64,000 nucleotides of DNA from Paraburkholderia rhizosphaerae (GTDB taxonomy: Bacteria > Pseudomonadota > Gammaproteobacteria > Burkholderiales > Burkholderiaceae). Below are positions 39,464 through 49,028 of the stretch, piece by piece; positions within the stretch are counted from its first letter, which is position 1; every line of letters begins with the position of its first letter. The stretch is from NCBI RefSeq assembly GCF_004366595.1, contig NZ_SORE01000003.1:362133-426132 (forward strand). Direction: 5' to 3'. The notes under the pieces are model-generated. The model saw only the letters and a program-made list of their open reading frames with translations. It did not search any database and was not told where the DNA came from. The position numbers and the translations under genes are program-made.

Positions 39464-39790
39464 TCAAACCCCCCAGACGATATCGGCGTTTGCCTTTTGC
39501 GCGACGCGCAGCATGTCGAGAAACGGATACGCACGCTGCGCAAGGCCAATCGGGATTTCATGCGAATCGTGCCCTTCTTCGCCCTCATGGAAATGGCCGT
39601 CGTGTTCGGCGCGTTCCTGCTTGTCGGTGACGATCGCAGCTTCGAGCTTCGTAATCGCGTCGCCGAGTTCGTCATGCGTGATGACGCCGCGTTGCCCCAG
39701 CCGCTTGCCAATAATCCCGACAAGATATTGAGCCAGGTTCTCCAACATGATCACGTCCGGCGCGGCACGACATTTGAAAGTAATCAGCAT
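39464..39790 (-). CDS. DUF1840 family protein
   Basis: A 108-residue protein from ATG 39790. It begins MLITFKCRAAPDVIMLENLAQ and continues LVGIIGKRLGQRGVITHDEL, the DUF1840 pattern. A His/Glu-rich loop (EHDGHFHEGEEGHDSHE) could bind metal. Function unknown. It ends in a hydrophobic WGV with a terminator downstream. Confidence 0.88.
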   Translation of the reverse strand: MLITFKCRAAPDVIMLENLAQYLVGIIGKRLGQRGVITHDELGDAITKLEAAIVTDKQERAEHDGHFHEGEEGHDSHEIPIGLAQRAYPFLDMLRVAQKANADIVWGV

Positions 39791-40006
39791 GACTGTTCCC
39801 TTTTCGTTTTGTTGACCCTCTCCCTCGCCGGTCAATCGCGAAGCGGCCTTCGGCAATGCGCTCTCAAGACCACTCCAGCAGTGATGACCGGGATCTCAAC
39901 CGCGACTTCCAGCCGGACTTGCCAGCGGGCGCTCCACCCGCTGCTCCAGGTGTTGCGGGGAGCCAGTCCGGCCGCGCCAGCCCGCCTCGTCCGGACCGCA
40001 CGTCCC

Positions 40007-40042
40007 GTTGGACATCTCGTTGGACATCTCATTGGACATATT
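40007..40042. repeat. Three tandem 12-base repeats
   Basis: Two identical GTTGGACATCTC units (40007-40018, 40019-40030) are followed by a variant ATTGGACATATT (40031-40042). They lie upstream of argS, next to an inverted repeat at 40041-40054. The 12-base period keeps an open frame on the minus strand (Met-Ser-Asn-Glu units), and the TTGGAC core could equally serve as a repeated -35-like or protein-binding site. Confidence 0.8.
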
Positions 40043-40054
40043 AGCACCTGCTAA
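40041..40054. promoter_or_regulatory. Operator-like inverted repeat upstream of argS
   Basis: TTAGCA-CC-TGCTAA is a perfect 6-2-6 inverted repeat that overlaps the putative -10 TAAAAT and abuts the tandem repeats. It looks like a repressor site but no regulator gene is adjacent. Confidence 0.4.
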
Positions 40055-40382
40055 AATCCGTCCTGACGGAAAAAGCCCGCCGTGGTGCGCGCGTACACGC
40101 TGCGCCGACGCGGTCGGAGGCGCGACATGAAGCTGTGAACCGCATGATGGGCTGCAATCCGCGCTGGTACGCCGACTTCGCGTGGCTTTGCGCGAGTTTT
40201 GCTCCGGGAGCACGCGGGTTTCGCGTATACAGGCCCGGCACTTCGTATGCGCGGGCAATCGAACGCGTTTCGCCCGCGGCGCGCCACCCGCCTTAAGCCA
40301 CCGTCAATTTGCCGCACTGGAAGTTGCCGCATTCCGGCGCAATCTTGTGTTACCCGACTGCCTCACTGGACACGCAACAAGC

Positions 40383-42167
40383 ATGCTGCCTGCACATAAA
40401 CACACTCTCGAAACCCTGCTCGCCGACACCGTGAAGCAGATCGCCACGGCCACCGCGGGCGCGTCCGAAGCCGCGTTCGTCTCCCCGGTGATCACGCTCG
40501 AACGTCCGAAGGTCGCCGCGCACGGCGACATCGCGTGCAATGTCGCGATGCAGCTCGCCAAGCCGCTGCGCGCGAACCCGCGGCAGCTCGCGCAGCAAAT
40601 CGTCGATGCGGTGCTCGCGCATCCGCAGGCGCAAGGTCTGATCGATGGCGCGGAGGTCGCGGGTCCCGGCTTCATCAACCTGCGTATCGCGCCGGCCGCG
40701 AAGCAGGCTGTCGTGCGCGAGGTGTTCGCGCAGCAGCAGGCGTTCGGCCGCTCGCAGCGCGAAGCCGGCAAGCACGTGCTGGTCGAATTCGTGTCGGCGA
40801 ATCCGACGGGGCCGCTGCACGTCGGCCATGGCCGTCAGGCCGCGCTCGGCGACGCGCTGTCGAACGTGCTCGCGTCGCAAGGCTGGGACGTACATCGCGA
40901 GTTTTACTACAACGACGCCGGCGTGCAGATCCAGACGCTCGCCCTCTCCACGCAGTTGCGCGCACGCGGCCTCAAACCCGGCGACGCAGGCTGGCCGGAC
41001 TCCGCGTACAACGGCGAGTACATCGCCGATATCGCACGCGACTACCTGAACGGCGAGACGGTCTCCGCACGCGACGGCGAGCCGGTCAAAGGCGCGGGCG
41101 ACGTTGAAAACCTCGACGCGATCCGCCGCTTCGCGGTGGCGTACTTGCGTCACGAACAGGATATGGACCTGCAGGCGTTCGGCGTCGAATTCGATCACTA
41201 TTACCTCGAATCGTCGCTGTACAAGGAAGGCCGCGTCGAACAGACGGTCGACGCGCTGATCGCCGCCGGCAAAACCTATGAAGAAGACGGCGCGCTCTGG
41301 CTGCGCACCACCGACGACGGCGACGACAAAGATCGCGTGATGCGCAAGAAAGACGGCACGTTCACGTATTTCGTGCCGGACGTTGCGTACCACGTAACAA
41401 AGTGGCAGCGCGGCTTCACGAAGGTGATCAACATCCAGGGCTCGGACCACCACGGCACGGTCGCGCGTGTGCGCGCCGGCCTGCAGGGTCTCGGCATCGG
41501 CATTCCGAAGGGCTACCCCGACTACGTGCTGCACAAGATGGTCACCGTGATGCGCGATGGCCAGGAAGTGAAAATCTCGAAGCGCGCGGGCAGCTATGTG
41601 ACGGTGCGCGACCTGATCGAATGGTCGGGTGGCGCCGCGCCCGGTCAGGAAAGCGCGCCGGACCTGCTCGACGAAGAGACGATTCGCCGCGGCCGCGATG
41701 CGGTGCGCTTCTTCCTGATCTCGCGCAAGGCCGACACCGAGTTCGTATTCGACATCGATCTCGCACTCAAGCAGAACGACGAAAACCCGGTGTACTACGT
41801 ACAGTACGCGCATGCGCGGATCTGCTCGGTGCTCGGCGAATGGAAATCGCGCTTCAATGCGGACGAAGCGGTGTTGCCGTCAGTCGATCTCGCGCCGCTG
41901 TCGAGCGAGCGCGCGATGGCGCTGCTGCAAAAGCTCGCGGAATTCCCCGACATGCTTTCGCATGCCGCCGAGGAACTCGCGCCGCACGCGGTGGCGTTCT
42001 ACCTGCGCGACCTCGCGAGCGAATTTCACTCGTTCTACAATGCCGAGCGCGTTCTGGTCGACGATGAAACGGTCCGCAACGCTCGCATTGCACTGCTCGC
42101 GGCCACCCGCCAGGTGCTGGCAAACGGCCTCGCGATCATCGGCGTCTCGGCCCCCGCCAAGATGTAA
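40383..42167 (+). CDS. argS: Arginine--tRNA ligase
   Basis: A 594-residue class I tRNA synthetase from ATG 40383. It has an N-terminal Add1 domain, the HIGH-type motif HVGHGR in [15 protein letters not shown], a KMSKS equivalent KISKRAG, and a DALR C-terminal domain ([16 protein letters not shown]). Full length. The upstream open frame to 40182 is not coding. Confidence 0.97.
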   Translation: MLPAHKHTLETLLADTVKQIATATAGASEAAFVSPVITLERPKVAAHGDIACNVAMQLAKPLRANPRQLAQQIVDAVLAHPQAQGLIDGAEVAGPGFINLRIAPAAKQAVVREVFAQQQAFGRSQREAGKHVLVEFVSANPTGPLHVGHGRQAALGDALSNVLASQGWDVHREFYYNDAGVQIQTLALSTQLRARGLKPGDAGWPDSAYNGEYIADIARDYLNGETVSARDGEPVKGAGDVENLDAIRRFAVAYLRHEQDMDLQAFGVEFDHYYLESSLYKEGRVEQTVDALIAAGKTYEEDGALWLRTTDDGDDKDRVMRKKDGTFTYFVPDVAYHVTKWQRGFTKVINIQGSDHHGTVARVRAGLQGLGIGIPKGYPDYVLHKMVTVMRDGQEVKISKRAGSYVTVRDLIEWSGGAAPGQESAPDLLDEETIRRGRDAVRFFLISRKADTEFVFDIDLALKQNDENPVYYVQYAHARICSVLGEWKSRFNADEAVLPSVDLAPLSSERAMALLQKLAEFPDMLSHAAEELAPHAVAFYLRDLASEFHSFYNAERVLVDDETVRNARIALLAATRQVLANGLAIIGVSAPAKM

Positions 42168-42318
42168 ATCCGATTCGCCCCCAGCGCTCGCTTATGCGAC
42201 TCGCTTGTGCGACCATAACGCGCGGTCGTAACAAAGCGGCGGCAGCGGCAGCAAAGCCCGTTGCCGTCGCTATAATCGACCGTCATTCAAGCCTTTCCTT
42301 TCGCAGGTGATTCAGACA

Positions 42319-43062
42319 ATGGCAAAGCCACGCCGCACAACGAAGCAGTCGAAGCAAACCGGGGGAACGTTTCTCGGCATCGTGCTGGGCCTGATCGTCG
42401 GTCTGGCTATTGCCGTCGTGGTCGCGCTGTACATCACGCGTGCGCCGACGCCGTTCGTCGCGAAGGTGTCGCCGCCCGCCGCGTCGGACGCGGGCGCAAG
42501 CCAGCCGCAATACGATCCGAACCGGCCGTTGCAGGGCAAGAGCCCGGGCCAGCCGGTGCCGCAAGCCGCGCAGCCGGCGCCGCCCAATACCGCGCCGGGG
42601 CAGACCAACAATCAGACGCAATCGTCGGGCATCCTCGAAGAACCGCAAATCGTCGAAGTGCCGCCGGGCGCCAGCGGCCCCACGCCCGCGCCGAACAGCA
42701 ATGCGTCGTCGGCCGCGGCCGCCGGTGCGAAGAAGCCGGCTTCGAGCGGCGCGACGGTCGCCAATGTTCCGCCGCCGGCCAAGCCTGGCACGCCGTCCGC
42801 GGCGCCGTCGGCCGCCGATGCGAACACCGGCTATCTGCTGCAGGTCGGTGCATACAAAACGTCCGCCGACGCCGAGCAGCAGCGCGCGCGGCTTGCATTC
42901 CAGGGTTTCGAATCGAAGGTCACGCAGCGCGATGCGGGTGGTATCACGTACTATCGCGTACGGATCGGACCGTTCGCGAAGTTCGAGGATATGAACGCCA
43001 CGCGTCAGCGCCTGTCTGACGCCGGCATCGACACCGCCGTGATCCGCTTTACCAAACAGTAA
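42319..43062 (+). CDS. SPOR-domain protein (FtsN-like)
   Basis: A 247-residue protein from ATG 42319. A short basic cytoplasmic tail (MAKPRRTTKQSKQ) precedes one membrane helix (FLGIVLGLIVGLAIAVVVAL). A long Pro/Ala/Gln-rich periplasmic linker follows, ending in a SPOR domain (YLLQVGAYKTSADAEQQRARL, ending IRFTKQ) that binds denuded septal glycan. It may act in division. It lies between argS and dsbA on the same strand, as I recall for Burkholderia. Confidence 0.92.
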   Translation: MAKPRRTTKQSKQTGGTFLGIVLGLIVGLAIAVVVALYITRAPTPFVAKVSPPAASDAGASQPQYDPNRPLQGKSPGQPVPQAAQPAPPNTAPGQTNNQTQSSGILEEPQIVEVPPGASGPTPAPNSNASSAAAAGAKKPASSGATVANVPPPAKPGTPSAAPSAADANTGYLLQVGAYKTSADAEQQRARLAFQGFESKVTQRDAGGITYYRVRIGPFAKFEDMNATRQRLSDAGIDTAVIRFTKQ

Positions 43063-43219
43063 TCTGCCGTACGAAATCGTGCGCGCGCTGAACCTTCGGC
43101 GCGCACGCGCAGTCTCAAGCACGGCGAAAGCCTGCCGTCCGTCGCAGCGTTCACGGTGACAGGCTCATGACGCCCGCCGTTCAACTGTCACCGCTACTTC
43201 CCGATTGGGATCACAAGAC

Positions 43220-43858
43220 ATGAAAAAGCTGCTTAGCCTTCTTTGCCTCTCGCTGGGTCTGATCACCGCCGCGGCAAGCGCGAGCCCGACCGCGCCGGTC
43301 GCCGGCAAGGACTACACCGTGCTGTCGTCGCCGCAGCCGGTCGAAGTGCCCGCCGGCAAGATCGAAGTAATCGAATTCATGTGGTACGGCTGCCCGCACT
43401 GCAACGAATTCGACCCGTATCTCGAAGACTGGATCAAGAAGCAGGGCCCGGACGTCGTGTTCAAGCGCGTGCCGGTTGCGTTCCGCGACGACTTCATCCC
43501 GCATTCGAAGATGTATCACGCGATCGACGCCCTCGGTCTCGCGCAGGAACTGACGCCGAAGATCTTCCACGAAATCCACGTCAACAAGGACTACCTGCTG
43601 ACGCCGGAAGCTCAGACGGCCTTCCTGTCGAAGCAGGGCGTGGACCCGAAGAAGTACATGGAAGCGTACAACTCGTTCTCCACGCAAACCGCGTTGCAGC
43701 GCGACACGAAGCTGATCACCGACTACAAGATCGATGGCGTGCCGACCCTCGCAGTCCAGGGCAAGTATGAAACCGGCCCTGCGCAGACGAATACGCTGCC
43801 GGGCACGATCCAGGTGCTCGACTACCTCGTGAGCCAGGTTCGCGCGAAGAAGATGTAA
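43220..43858 (+). CDS. dsbA: Thiol:disulfide interchange protein DsbA
   Basis: A 212-residue periplasmic oxidase. Signal peptide MKKLLSLLCLSLGLITAAASA; active site CPHC in MWYGCPHCNEF; cis-proline loop GVPTLAVQG. ATG 43220 is chosen over one five codons earlier. It forms disulfides in exported proteins; the cysteine-bearing harpin-like protein of this window, if periplasmically exposed, would be one possible client (speculative). Confidence 0.95.
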   Translation: MKKLLSLLCLSLGLITAAASASPTAPVAGKDYTVLSSPQPVEVPAGKIEVIEFMWYGCPHCNEFDPYLEDWIKKQGPDVVFKRVPVAFRDDFIPHSKMYHAIDALGLAQELTPKIFHEIHVNKDYLLTPEAQTAFLSKQGVDPKKYMEAYNSFSTQTALQRDTKLITDYKIDGVPTLAVQGKYETGPAQTNTLPGTIQVLDYLVSQVRAKKM

Positions 43859-43882
43859 CGCGTGGCATCGCGACGCGCCGGT

Positions 43883-44656
43883 ATGAGTTCACCGCTAAAG
43901 GTCTTCATTACCGGCGCATCGAGCGGCATCGGCCTCGCGATCGCCGCCGAATATGCGCGGCGCGGCGCGATTCTCGGCCTCGTCGCGCGGCGCGGCGACG
44001 CGCTGGAGCGCTTCCGTCAAGCGCATCCTGAACACCTGATCTCCGTCTATCCCGCAGATGTTCGCGATGCCGACGCGCTCGCGGCGGCCGCCCACGACTT
44101 CATCGCGCAGTACGGCTGCCCGGATGTCGTGATCGCGAATGCGGGCGTCAGCCGCGGCGCGGTCACCGGTCTCGGCGACCTGCGGACCTTCCGCGACGTG
44201 ATGGACATCAACTACTTCGGCATGGTCGCGACGTTCGAGCCGTTCGCGGCCGCGATGATCGCCGCGCGCGCGGGCACACTGGTCGGCATTTCGAGCGTCG
44301 CCGGAGTGCGCGGACTGCCGGGCTCTGGCGCGTACAGCGCGTCGAAGGCCGCCGCACGTACCTATCTGGAAGCGCTGCGCGTCGAAATGCGGCCGCGCGG
44401 CGTCGCGGTCGTGACAATCGCACCGGGCTTTATCCGCACGCCGATGACCGCGCGCAACCCATACCGGATGCCGTTCCTGATGGACGTCGACCACTTCGCG
44501 CGCAAGGCGGCCGATGCGATCGAACAGAAGAAGCGCTATATCGTGCTGCCGTGGCCGATGCGCGTGGTTGCGATGATCTTGCATGTCGTGCCGCGCTGGC
44601 TCTACGATGCAGCGATGAAAAATGCCGCGCACAAGCCGCGCGCGGCGACCGATTGA
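43883..44656 (+). CDS. Short-chain dehydrogenase/reductase
   Basis: A 257-residue SDR enzyme from ATG 43883; an upstream GTG at 43862 is possible. It has the cofactor motif TGASSGIG, NAG in IANAGVS, catalytic Ser in ISSVAG and YSASK. C-terminal residues (LPWPMRVVAMILHVVPRWLY) are hydrophobic, suggesting membrane association as in the YbbO/Lin type. Substrate unknown. Confidence 0.92.
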   Translation: MSSPLKVFITGASSGIGLAIAAEYARRGAILGLVARRGDALERFRQAHPEHLISVYPADVRDADALAAAAHDFIAQYGCPDVVIANAGVSRGAVTGLGDLRTFRDVMDINYFGMVATFEPFAAAMIAARAGTLVGISSVAGVRGLPGSGAYSASKAAARTYLEALRVEMRPRGVAVVTIAPGFIRTPMTARNPYRMPFLMDVDHFARKAADAIEQKKRYIVLPWPMRVVAMILHVVPRWLYDAAMKNAAHKPRAATD

Positions 44657-44692
44657 AGGGTTGAAAGCTTCCTACCGTCGACGGAATCCGCG

Positions 44693-45520
44693 ATGAGCGA
44701 GCAGACAGTCGATGCAGCAGGCGTCAAACACCCACGCGCGGGCGAGCGCCCCCGGATCGTCTCGCTGGTACCGAGCATCACCGAACTGCTGTTCGCGCTC
44801 GGCCTCGACCGGCAGATCGTCGGGCGCACGGGCTTTTGCGTGCACCCGCGCGACCGCGTGCGCGTGGTGCCGAAAGTGGGCGGCACAAAGTCGGTACGCA
44901 TCGATGCCGTGCGCGCGCTGCAGCCCACGCATCTGGTCGTCAACATCGACGAAAACGAACGCTCGACGGTCGATGCGCTGCGCGCATACGTCCCGCACAT
45001 TGTCGTCACGCATCCGCTCGTACCTGACGACAACTTTGCGTTATTCGCGCTGCTTGGCGCGATATTCGACCGCCAGGATGCAGCACAGCACCTGAGCGAT
45101 GCGCTGCAAACGCAGCTCGACAATGTCACCGCGCGCGACTGGCCACACCAGCGCGTGCTCTACGCGATCTGGCGCGACCCATGGATGACGGTCGCGCGCG
45201 ACACCTATATCTCGGCGATGCTGCGGCTGGTGAACTGGCACACGCTGCCCGATATCGATGGCGGCCCGATGGGCGCACAGCGCTATCCCGCGTTCGACCT
45301 GAACGCGCAATGGCTCGCGGATGTCGACCGCGTGCTGCTATCGAGCGAGCCTTACCGCTTTACTCAGGCGCATTGCGACAGGCTCGCGCAGGACCCGCGC
45401 GCCGCCGGCGGACTGGCCGGCAAGCGAATCGAACTGATCGACGGCGAGCAGGTGTCGTGGTACGGCTCGCGCGCGATCGACGGCATCGGCTATCTGCAAC
45501 GGTATGCTTCACGGCACTGA
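44693..45520 (+). CDS. BtuF/TroA-like helical-backbone binding protein, no signal peptide
   Basis: A 275-residue protein with the BtuF-like start RIVSLVPSITELLFALGL, then VGRTGFCVHP, VGGTKSVRIDAVRAL and THLVVNIDEN. Such proteins normally bind cobalamin or iron chelates in the periplasm, but no signal peptide or lipobox is visible and the chain starts with polar residues (MSEQTVDAAG). It could be a cytoplasmic member of the family. No permease or ATPase is adjacent. Confidence 0.82.
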   Translation: MSEQTVDAAGVKHPRAGERPRIVSLVPSITELLFALGLDRQIVGRTGFCVHPRDRVRVVPKVGGTKSVRIDAVRALQPTHLVVNIDENERSTVDALRAYVPHIVVTHPLVPDDNFALFALLGAIFDRQDAAQHLSDALQTQLDNVTARDWPHQRVLYAIWRDPWMTVARDTYISAMLRLVNWHTLPDIDGGPMGAQRYPAFDLNAQWLADVDRVLLSSEPYRFTQAHCDRLAQDPRAAGGLAGKRIELIDGEQVSWYGSRAIDGIGYLQRYASRH

Positions 45521-45751
45521 ATGGCGTGCCATGCGACGATATCGACATATGCAACGCGTGGTTGTCGCCGCAACGACCGTTCGATAAGCTTTCGCCAACG
45601 CGGTGTGGCACATCCATCGCCATTAGCAACGTGTCGGCCAAAAAGCCTCGCACGCCCCGTTCACCACCGTTAGCAGCCGTCGCCGCAACCGTCTTCGAAC
45701 CGGGTAACACACCCGCCGCCGTACCTGACCACGATCGTTCCGGGAGATGTC

Positions 45752-47359
45752 ATGCGCTTCAAGCCGTCCGCTGCCGCCGCTTTTGCCGTACTTGGCACCG
45801 TACTTTTCGCTTCGCCCGCGCTCGCGCAAGCCAAGCCGCTCACCGTCTGCACCGAAGCAAGCCCCGACGGCTTCGACGTGGTCCAGTACAACTCGCTCGT
45901 CACGACCAATGCGTCCGCCGACGTGATCTTCAACACGCTCGTTGCGTTCGACGAAGCGTCGCGCAAGGTCGTGCCGAGCCTCGCCGACAAGTGGGAAGTC
46001 AGCGCCGATGGGCTCACGTACACGTTCCATCTGCGTCCGAACGTGCCATTCCAGACCACCGACTACTTCAAGCCGACCCGGCCGCTCAACGCGGACGACG
46101 TCGTCTTCACGTTCAGCCGGATGCTCGACGACAGCAATCCGTGGCACAAGGTGGCGGGCGCAAACGGCTTTCCGCATGCGCAGTCGATGGGCATGACGAA
46201 GCTGGTGAAGTCGATCACGAAGGTGGACGACCATACCGTCAAGTTCGAACTGACCGAGCCGGACGCACCGTTCCTGTCGGTAATGACGATGGGCTTCGCG
46301 TCGATCTACTCCGCCGAATACGCGGACCAGCTGCTCAAAGCCGGCAAACAGACCGACCTGAACGCGAAGCCAATCGGCACGGGCCCATTCGTGCTGAAGA
46401 GCTATACGAAGGACGCGGTGATCCGCTATGACGTGAATCCGACCTACTGGGGCCCGAAGCCGAAAATCGACCGGCTGATCTATGCGATCACGCCGGACCC
46501 GACGGTGCGCGCGCAGAAGGTGAAGGCCGGCGAATGCCAGATCGCGCTGTCGCCGAAGCCGCAGGATATCGCCGACGCGAAGAACGACAGGAAGGTCAGG
46601 ATCGTGCAAACGCCGGCCTTTATGACCGCGTTTGTCGCACTGAACACCGAAAAGAAGCCGCTCGATAACCAGAAAGTCCGTGCGGCACTGAATATGGCAT
46701 TCGATCGCGCGACTTATCTGAAGGTGGTGTTCAACGATACCGCGATGCCCGCGACCAACCCGTATCCGCCGAATACATGGAGCTACGACAAAGCGGTCAA
46801 ACCGTGGCCCTACGATGTCGCGAAGGCCAGGAAGCTGCTCGCCGACGCGGGTTACCCGAACGGCTTCTCCACGACGATCTGGGTGCGCCCGACTGGCAGT
46901 TCATTGAATCCGAGTCCGAAGGCCGGCGCGGAACTGCTGCAGGCGGACTTCGCGAAGATTGGCGTGAAGGCCGACGTGAAGGTGATCGAATGGGGCGAAC
47001 TGATCAAGGAAGCCAAGCAGGGTCATCACGACACGCTGTTTATGGGCTGGGCCGGCGACAACGGCGACCCGGACGACTACTTGACGCCGCTTTTTAGCTG
47101 CAACGGCGTGAAGTCGGGCATCAACTTCTCGCGCTTTTGCGATGCGGATCTCGACAAGCTGATTAACGAGGGCAAACGCACGCCCGACCAGGCGAAGCGC
47201 ACGAAAGCGTATGAGGCCGCGCAGCAGATCATTCACGATGAGGCGCTGTGGATTCCGCTTGGGTATCCCACTGCGACGGCGATTACGACGAAAGACGTGA
47301 ACGGGTATCAGGTGAGCGCGTTTGGGCGGCAGAATTTCGCGGCAGTGAGTGTGCAGTAG
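45752..47359 (+). CDS. Dipeptide/oligopeptide-binding protein DppA-like
   Basis: A 535-residue family 5 solute-binding protein. Signal peptide (MRFKPSAAAAFAVLGTVLFASPALAQ) is followed by KPLTVCTEASPDGFD, a DppA-like mature start. FVLKSYTKDAVIRYDVNPTY and the ALNMAFDRATY signature are visible. It binds dipeptides or related ligands in the periplasm. It is an orphan: no dppBCDF permease genes are adjacent, so the permease must be elsewhere. A terminator follows at 47388. Confidence 0.92.
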   Translation: MRFKPSAAAAFAVLGTVLFASPALAQAKPLTVCTEASPDGFDVVQYNSLVTTNASADVIFNTLVAFDEASRKVVPSLADKWEVSADGLTYTFHLRPNVPFQTTDYFKPTRPLNADDVVFTFSRMLDDSNPWHKVAGANGFPHAQSMGMTKLVKSITKVDDHTVKFELTEPDAPFLSVMTMGFASIYSAEYADQLLKAGKQTDLNAKPIGTGPFVLKSYTKDAVIRYDVNPTYWGPKPKIDRLIYAITPDPTVRAQKVKAGECQIALSPKPQDIADAKNDRKVRIVQTPAFMTAFVALNTEKKPLDNQKVRAALNMAFDRATYLKVVFNDTAMPATNPYPPNTWSYDKAVKPWPYDVAKARKLLADAGYPNGFSTTIWVRPTGSSLNPSPKAGAELLQADFAKIGVKADVKVIEWGELIKEAKQGHHDTLFMGWAGDNGDPDDYLTPLFSCNGVKSGINFSRFCDADLDKLINEGKRTPDQAKRTKAYEAAQQIIHDEALWIPLGYPTATAITTKDVNGYQVSAFGRQNFAAVSVQ

Positions 47360-47387
47360 AGAAATCGCGAACTATCCCAAAGAACAG

Positions 47388-47416
47388 GCCCGCGCATCCA
47401 GAACGCGGGCTTTTTT
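47388..47416 (+). terminator. Rho-independent terminator after the DppA-like gene
   Basis: Stem GCCCGCG/CGCGGGC with loop CATCCAGAA, then TTTTTT, 28 bases after the stop. Confidence 0.85.
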
Positions 47417-47454
47417 ATGTGCGTTCAGTTTGTAAAAGCGTGTGCGATCCAGTA

Positions 47455-47472
47455 GCACTACGTATGTAGTGC
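47455..47472. promoter_or_regulatory. Operator-like palindrome upstream of the GDPH-protein gene
   Basis: GCACTAC-GTAT-GTAGTGC is a 7-4-7 inverted repeat, 125 bases upstream of ATG 47597. A second palindrome, GTACGTAC, lies at 47518-47525. The gene they precede is a candidate T3SS substrate. No known hrp or Hrp-II box is recognisable in this stretch, so a different regulator may bind here. Confidence 0.45.
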
Positions 47473-47596
47473 CCTTGTGCATCGCTCCAAAACTAGACTC
47501 TGCTTGCGGAATCGGCGGTACGTACGTGTGTGCGGCCGGCGCGTCCTGCACATCATAAATTTCGTTTAACGCATTGTCCTGTTAGAGGATTCGCAC

Positions 47597-48472
47597 ATGC
47601 AAGCTACGTTCGACAGCCGCACGGCTCAGACCGTCAACAATCAATGGAATTTCGCCAACACGTTTAACCAGTCCCGCGCGAGCAGTTTTTCTGGCTCGTC
47701 GAGCACGTTCGGCTCGCCTTCGCTTTATTCTCCGATGTCCATGTCGATGTCCCGCGGTATCGCGCAACCGTCGAGTTCATCCTTCTACTCGCCGAAGCAA
47801 TCGGGTTATGGCAGCGCGCAAAGCGGCACCATGATGACCCAATTTCAGCGGGAAATCTCGCGCACGCCGGACAGCATGTCGATGAAGACGTCGTACTCGA
47901 CTTACCAGCAATTCTCGTCGAACACGTGGAACAACGTGCCCGGCAAGGGTTCGCACGGTTCACACAAAGACTCGCAGTGGGACGCGTGTGATCGGAACAA
48001 GGTGGCGCCAGTCGTGTCGCAGAACGGCAACAAGCTAAACGTCGACATGGGCAACACTCATGCCGAACTCTCAAAAGACAAGGCCACGACCAAGATTAAC
48101 GACGGTGACCATAACTACGAATTCACCGGGTGGGGCGATCCTCACGGTGTGCTCAAAATCGACGGAAAAGAGACAAAGGCTGACTTCTCGAAACCGCTTG
48201 GTCTCGACACCAATTCGATGCGCGTAACGATGGACCCGGAGCAAAAGGCGTCAAGCAGTGGCGCTCCGCCGCATATGGATCGGGTCATCTATGAGCCGAA
48301 AGGGACCAAGCAGGTCTTTGTGGGTGAACACCTCAGCCCAAGTGATAAATCCAACGTGTCGTTTCGCGAAGTCAAAGACAAACAGGAGAAAGACAAATTG
48401 AGGCAAGTCGCCAACAACGCGCAGAAGGCGGATCCCGAAAAGGGCTTGAAGACGGACACCAAGATCGTCTAG
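47597..48472 (+). CDS. Candidate T3SS-secreted protein with GDPH motif (DUF1521/NopE-like)
   Basis: A 291-residue protein with no signal peptide or membrane helix. Residues 1-110 are rich in Ser, Asn, Gln and Met, and lack acids near the start, a composition typical of T3SS-secreted N-termini. Residues about 140-270 form a polar beta-rich domain with TGWGDPHGVLKIDGKE; the GDPH sits at residues 180-183. The DUF1521 domain of rhizobial NopE proteins has such a site (GD-PH) and cleaves itself when metal is bound. Here the next residues are GV instead of VD. It is convergent with, and next to, the sctO end of the T3SS operon. The effector role is inference. Confidence 0.75.
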   Translation: MQATFDSRTAQTVNNQWNFANTFNQSRASSFSGSSSTFGSPSLYSPMSMSMSRGIAQPSSSSFYSPKQSGYGSAQSGTMMTQFQREISRTPDSMSMKTSYSTYQQFSSNTWNNVPGKGSHGSHKDSQWDACDRNKVAPVVSQNGNKLNVDMGNTHAELSKDKATTKINDGDHNYEFTGWGDPHGVLKIDGKETKADFSKPLGLDTNSMRVTMDPEQKASSSGAPPHMDRVIYEPKGTKQVFVGEHLSPSDKSNVSFREVKDKQEKDKLRQVANNAQKADPEKGLKTDTKIV

Positions 48473-48611
48473 GCAAGCACTAAATGCAGACGCGACCGGT
48501 AGAGGAGAAAGGTCAGTATTCGCATTGATCAATCTCTTCGACTCAGCGAGGCCTGGCCGGAGGTTCCAAACCCACCGGCCAGGTTGAACGCCATTCGTAC
48601 TGCCTGCCTGG

Positions 48612-49028
48612 TCAGTCGATGTCCGTCAACGCCGCCCTTAGGCGACGCGCACGCGTGAGCGCGTCGTCGCGCCCAATACTTTCGCGCTGCAGCTGCATCG
48701 AAGCGTTGGCTACTTCATCCGCCGCACGTCCTCGCTGCTGTATCGCTGATGCGAGGGCTCGATGCATCGTTATCGCGCGAACATCATGCCAGCGCAACGC
48801 ATCACGCCAAAGGCGCCCGGTCGGTCTATCGTGACCGCACGACTGCAGGATTCGGTCGCGCTGCGCTGCATGCCGTTCGATTTCCGCCTGTCTCAGTGCA
48901 ACCGCGTCGTCGGCTCGCCGCCATTCGTCTCGCGCCGCGTTGAGCGCGCGCCGCTTGCGCTCAACGCGCAACTCACGCACGCGCGCGAGCAGTCGCCACA
49001 ACTGCGCGTTGCGCTTCGCGTCACTCAT
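48612..49028 (-). CDS. sctO: T3SS stalk protein SctO-like
   Basis: A 138-residue Arg/Ala-rich coiled-coil protein directly after the ATPase gene, overlapping it by 4 bases, the usual place of SctO (YscO/HrpO/FliJ-like). SctO links the ATPase hexamer to the export gate. Sequence identity is not distinctive, so the call rests on position, size and coiled-coil character. Last gene of the T3SS operon. Confidence 0.75.
   Translation of the reverse strand: MSDAKRNAQLWRLLARVRELRVERKRRALNAARDEWRRADDAVALRQAEIERHAAQRDRILQSCGHDRPTGRLWRDALRWHDVRAITMHRALASAIQQRGRAADEVANASMQLQRESIGRDDALTRARRLRAALTDID

Larger units (their letters stand above)
39791..40382. other. Intergenic region before argS
   Basis: Nearly 600 bases between divergent DUF1840 and argS. 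It holds the three 12-base repeats and inverted repeat described separately, with TAAAAT at 40052 as a possible -10 toward argS. On the minus strand the repeats lie in a 47-codon frame starting MSNEMSNEMSNG (ending 39896), not convincing as a gene. Nothing else is seen. Confidence 0.45.
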
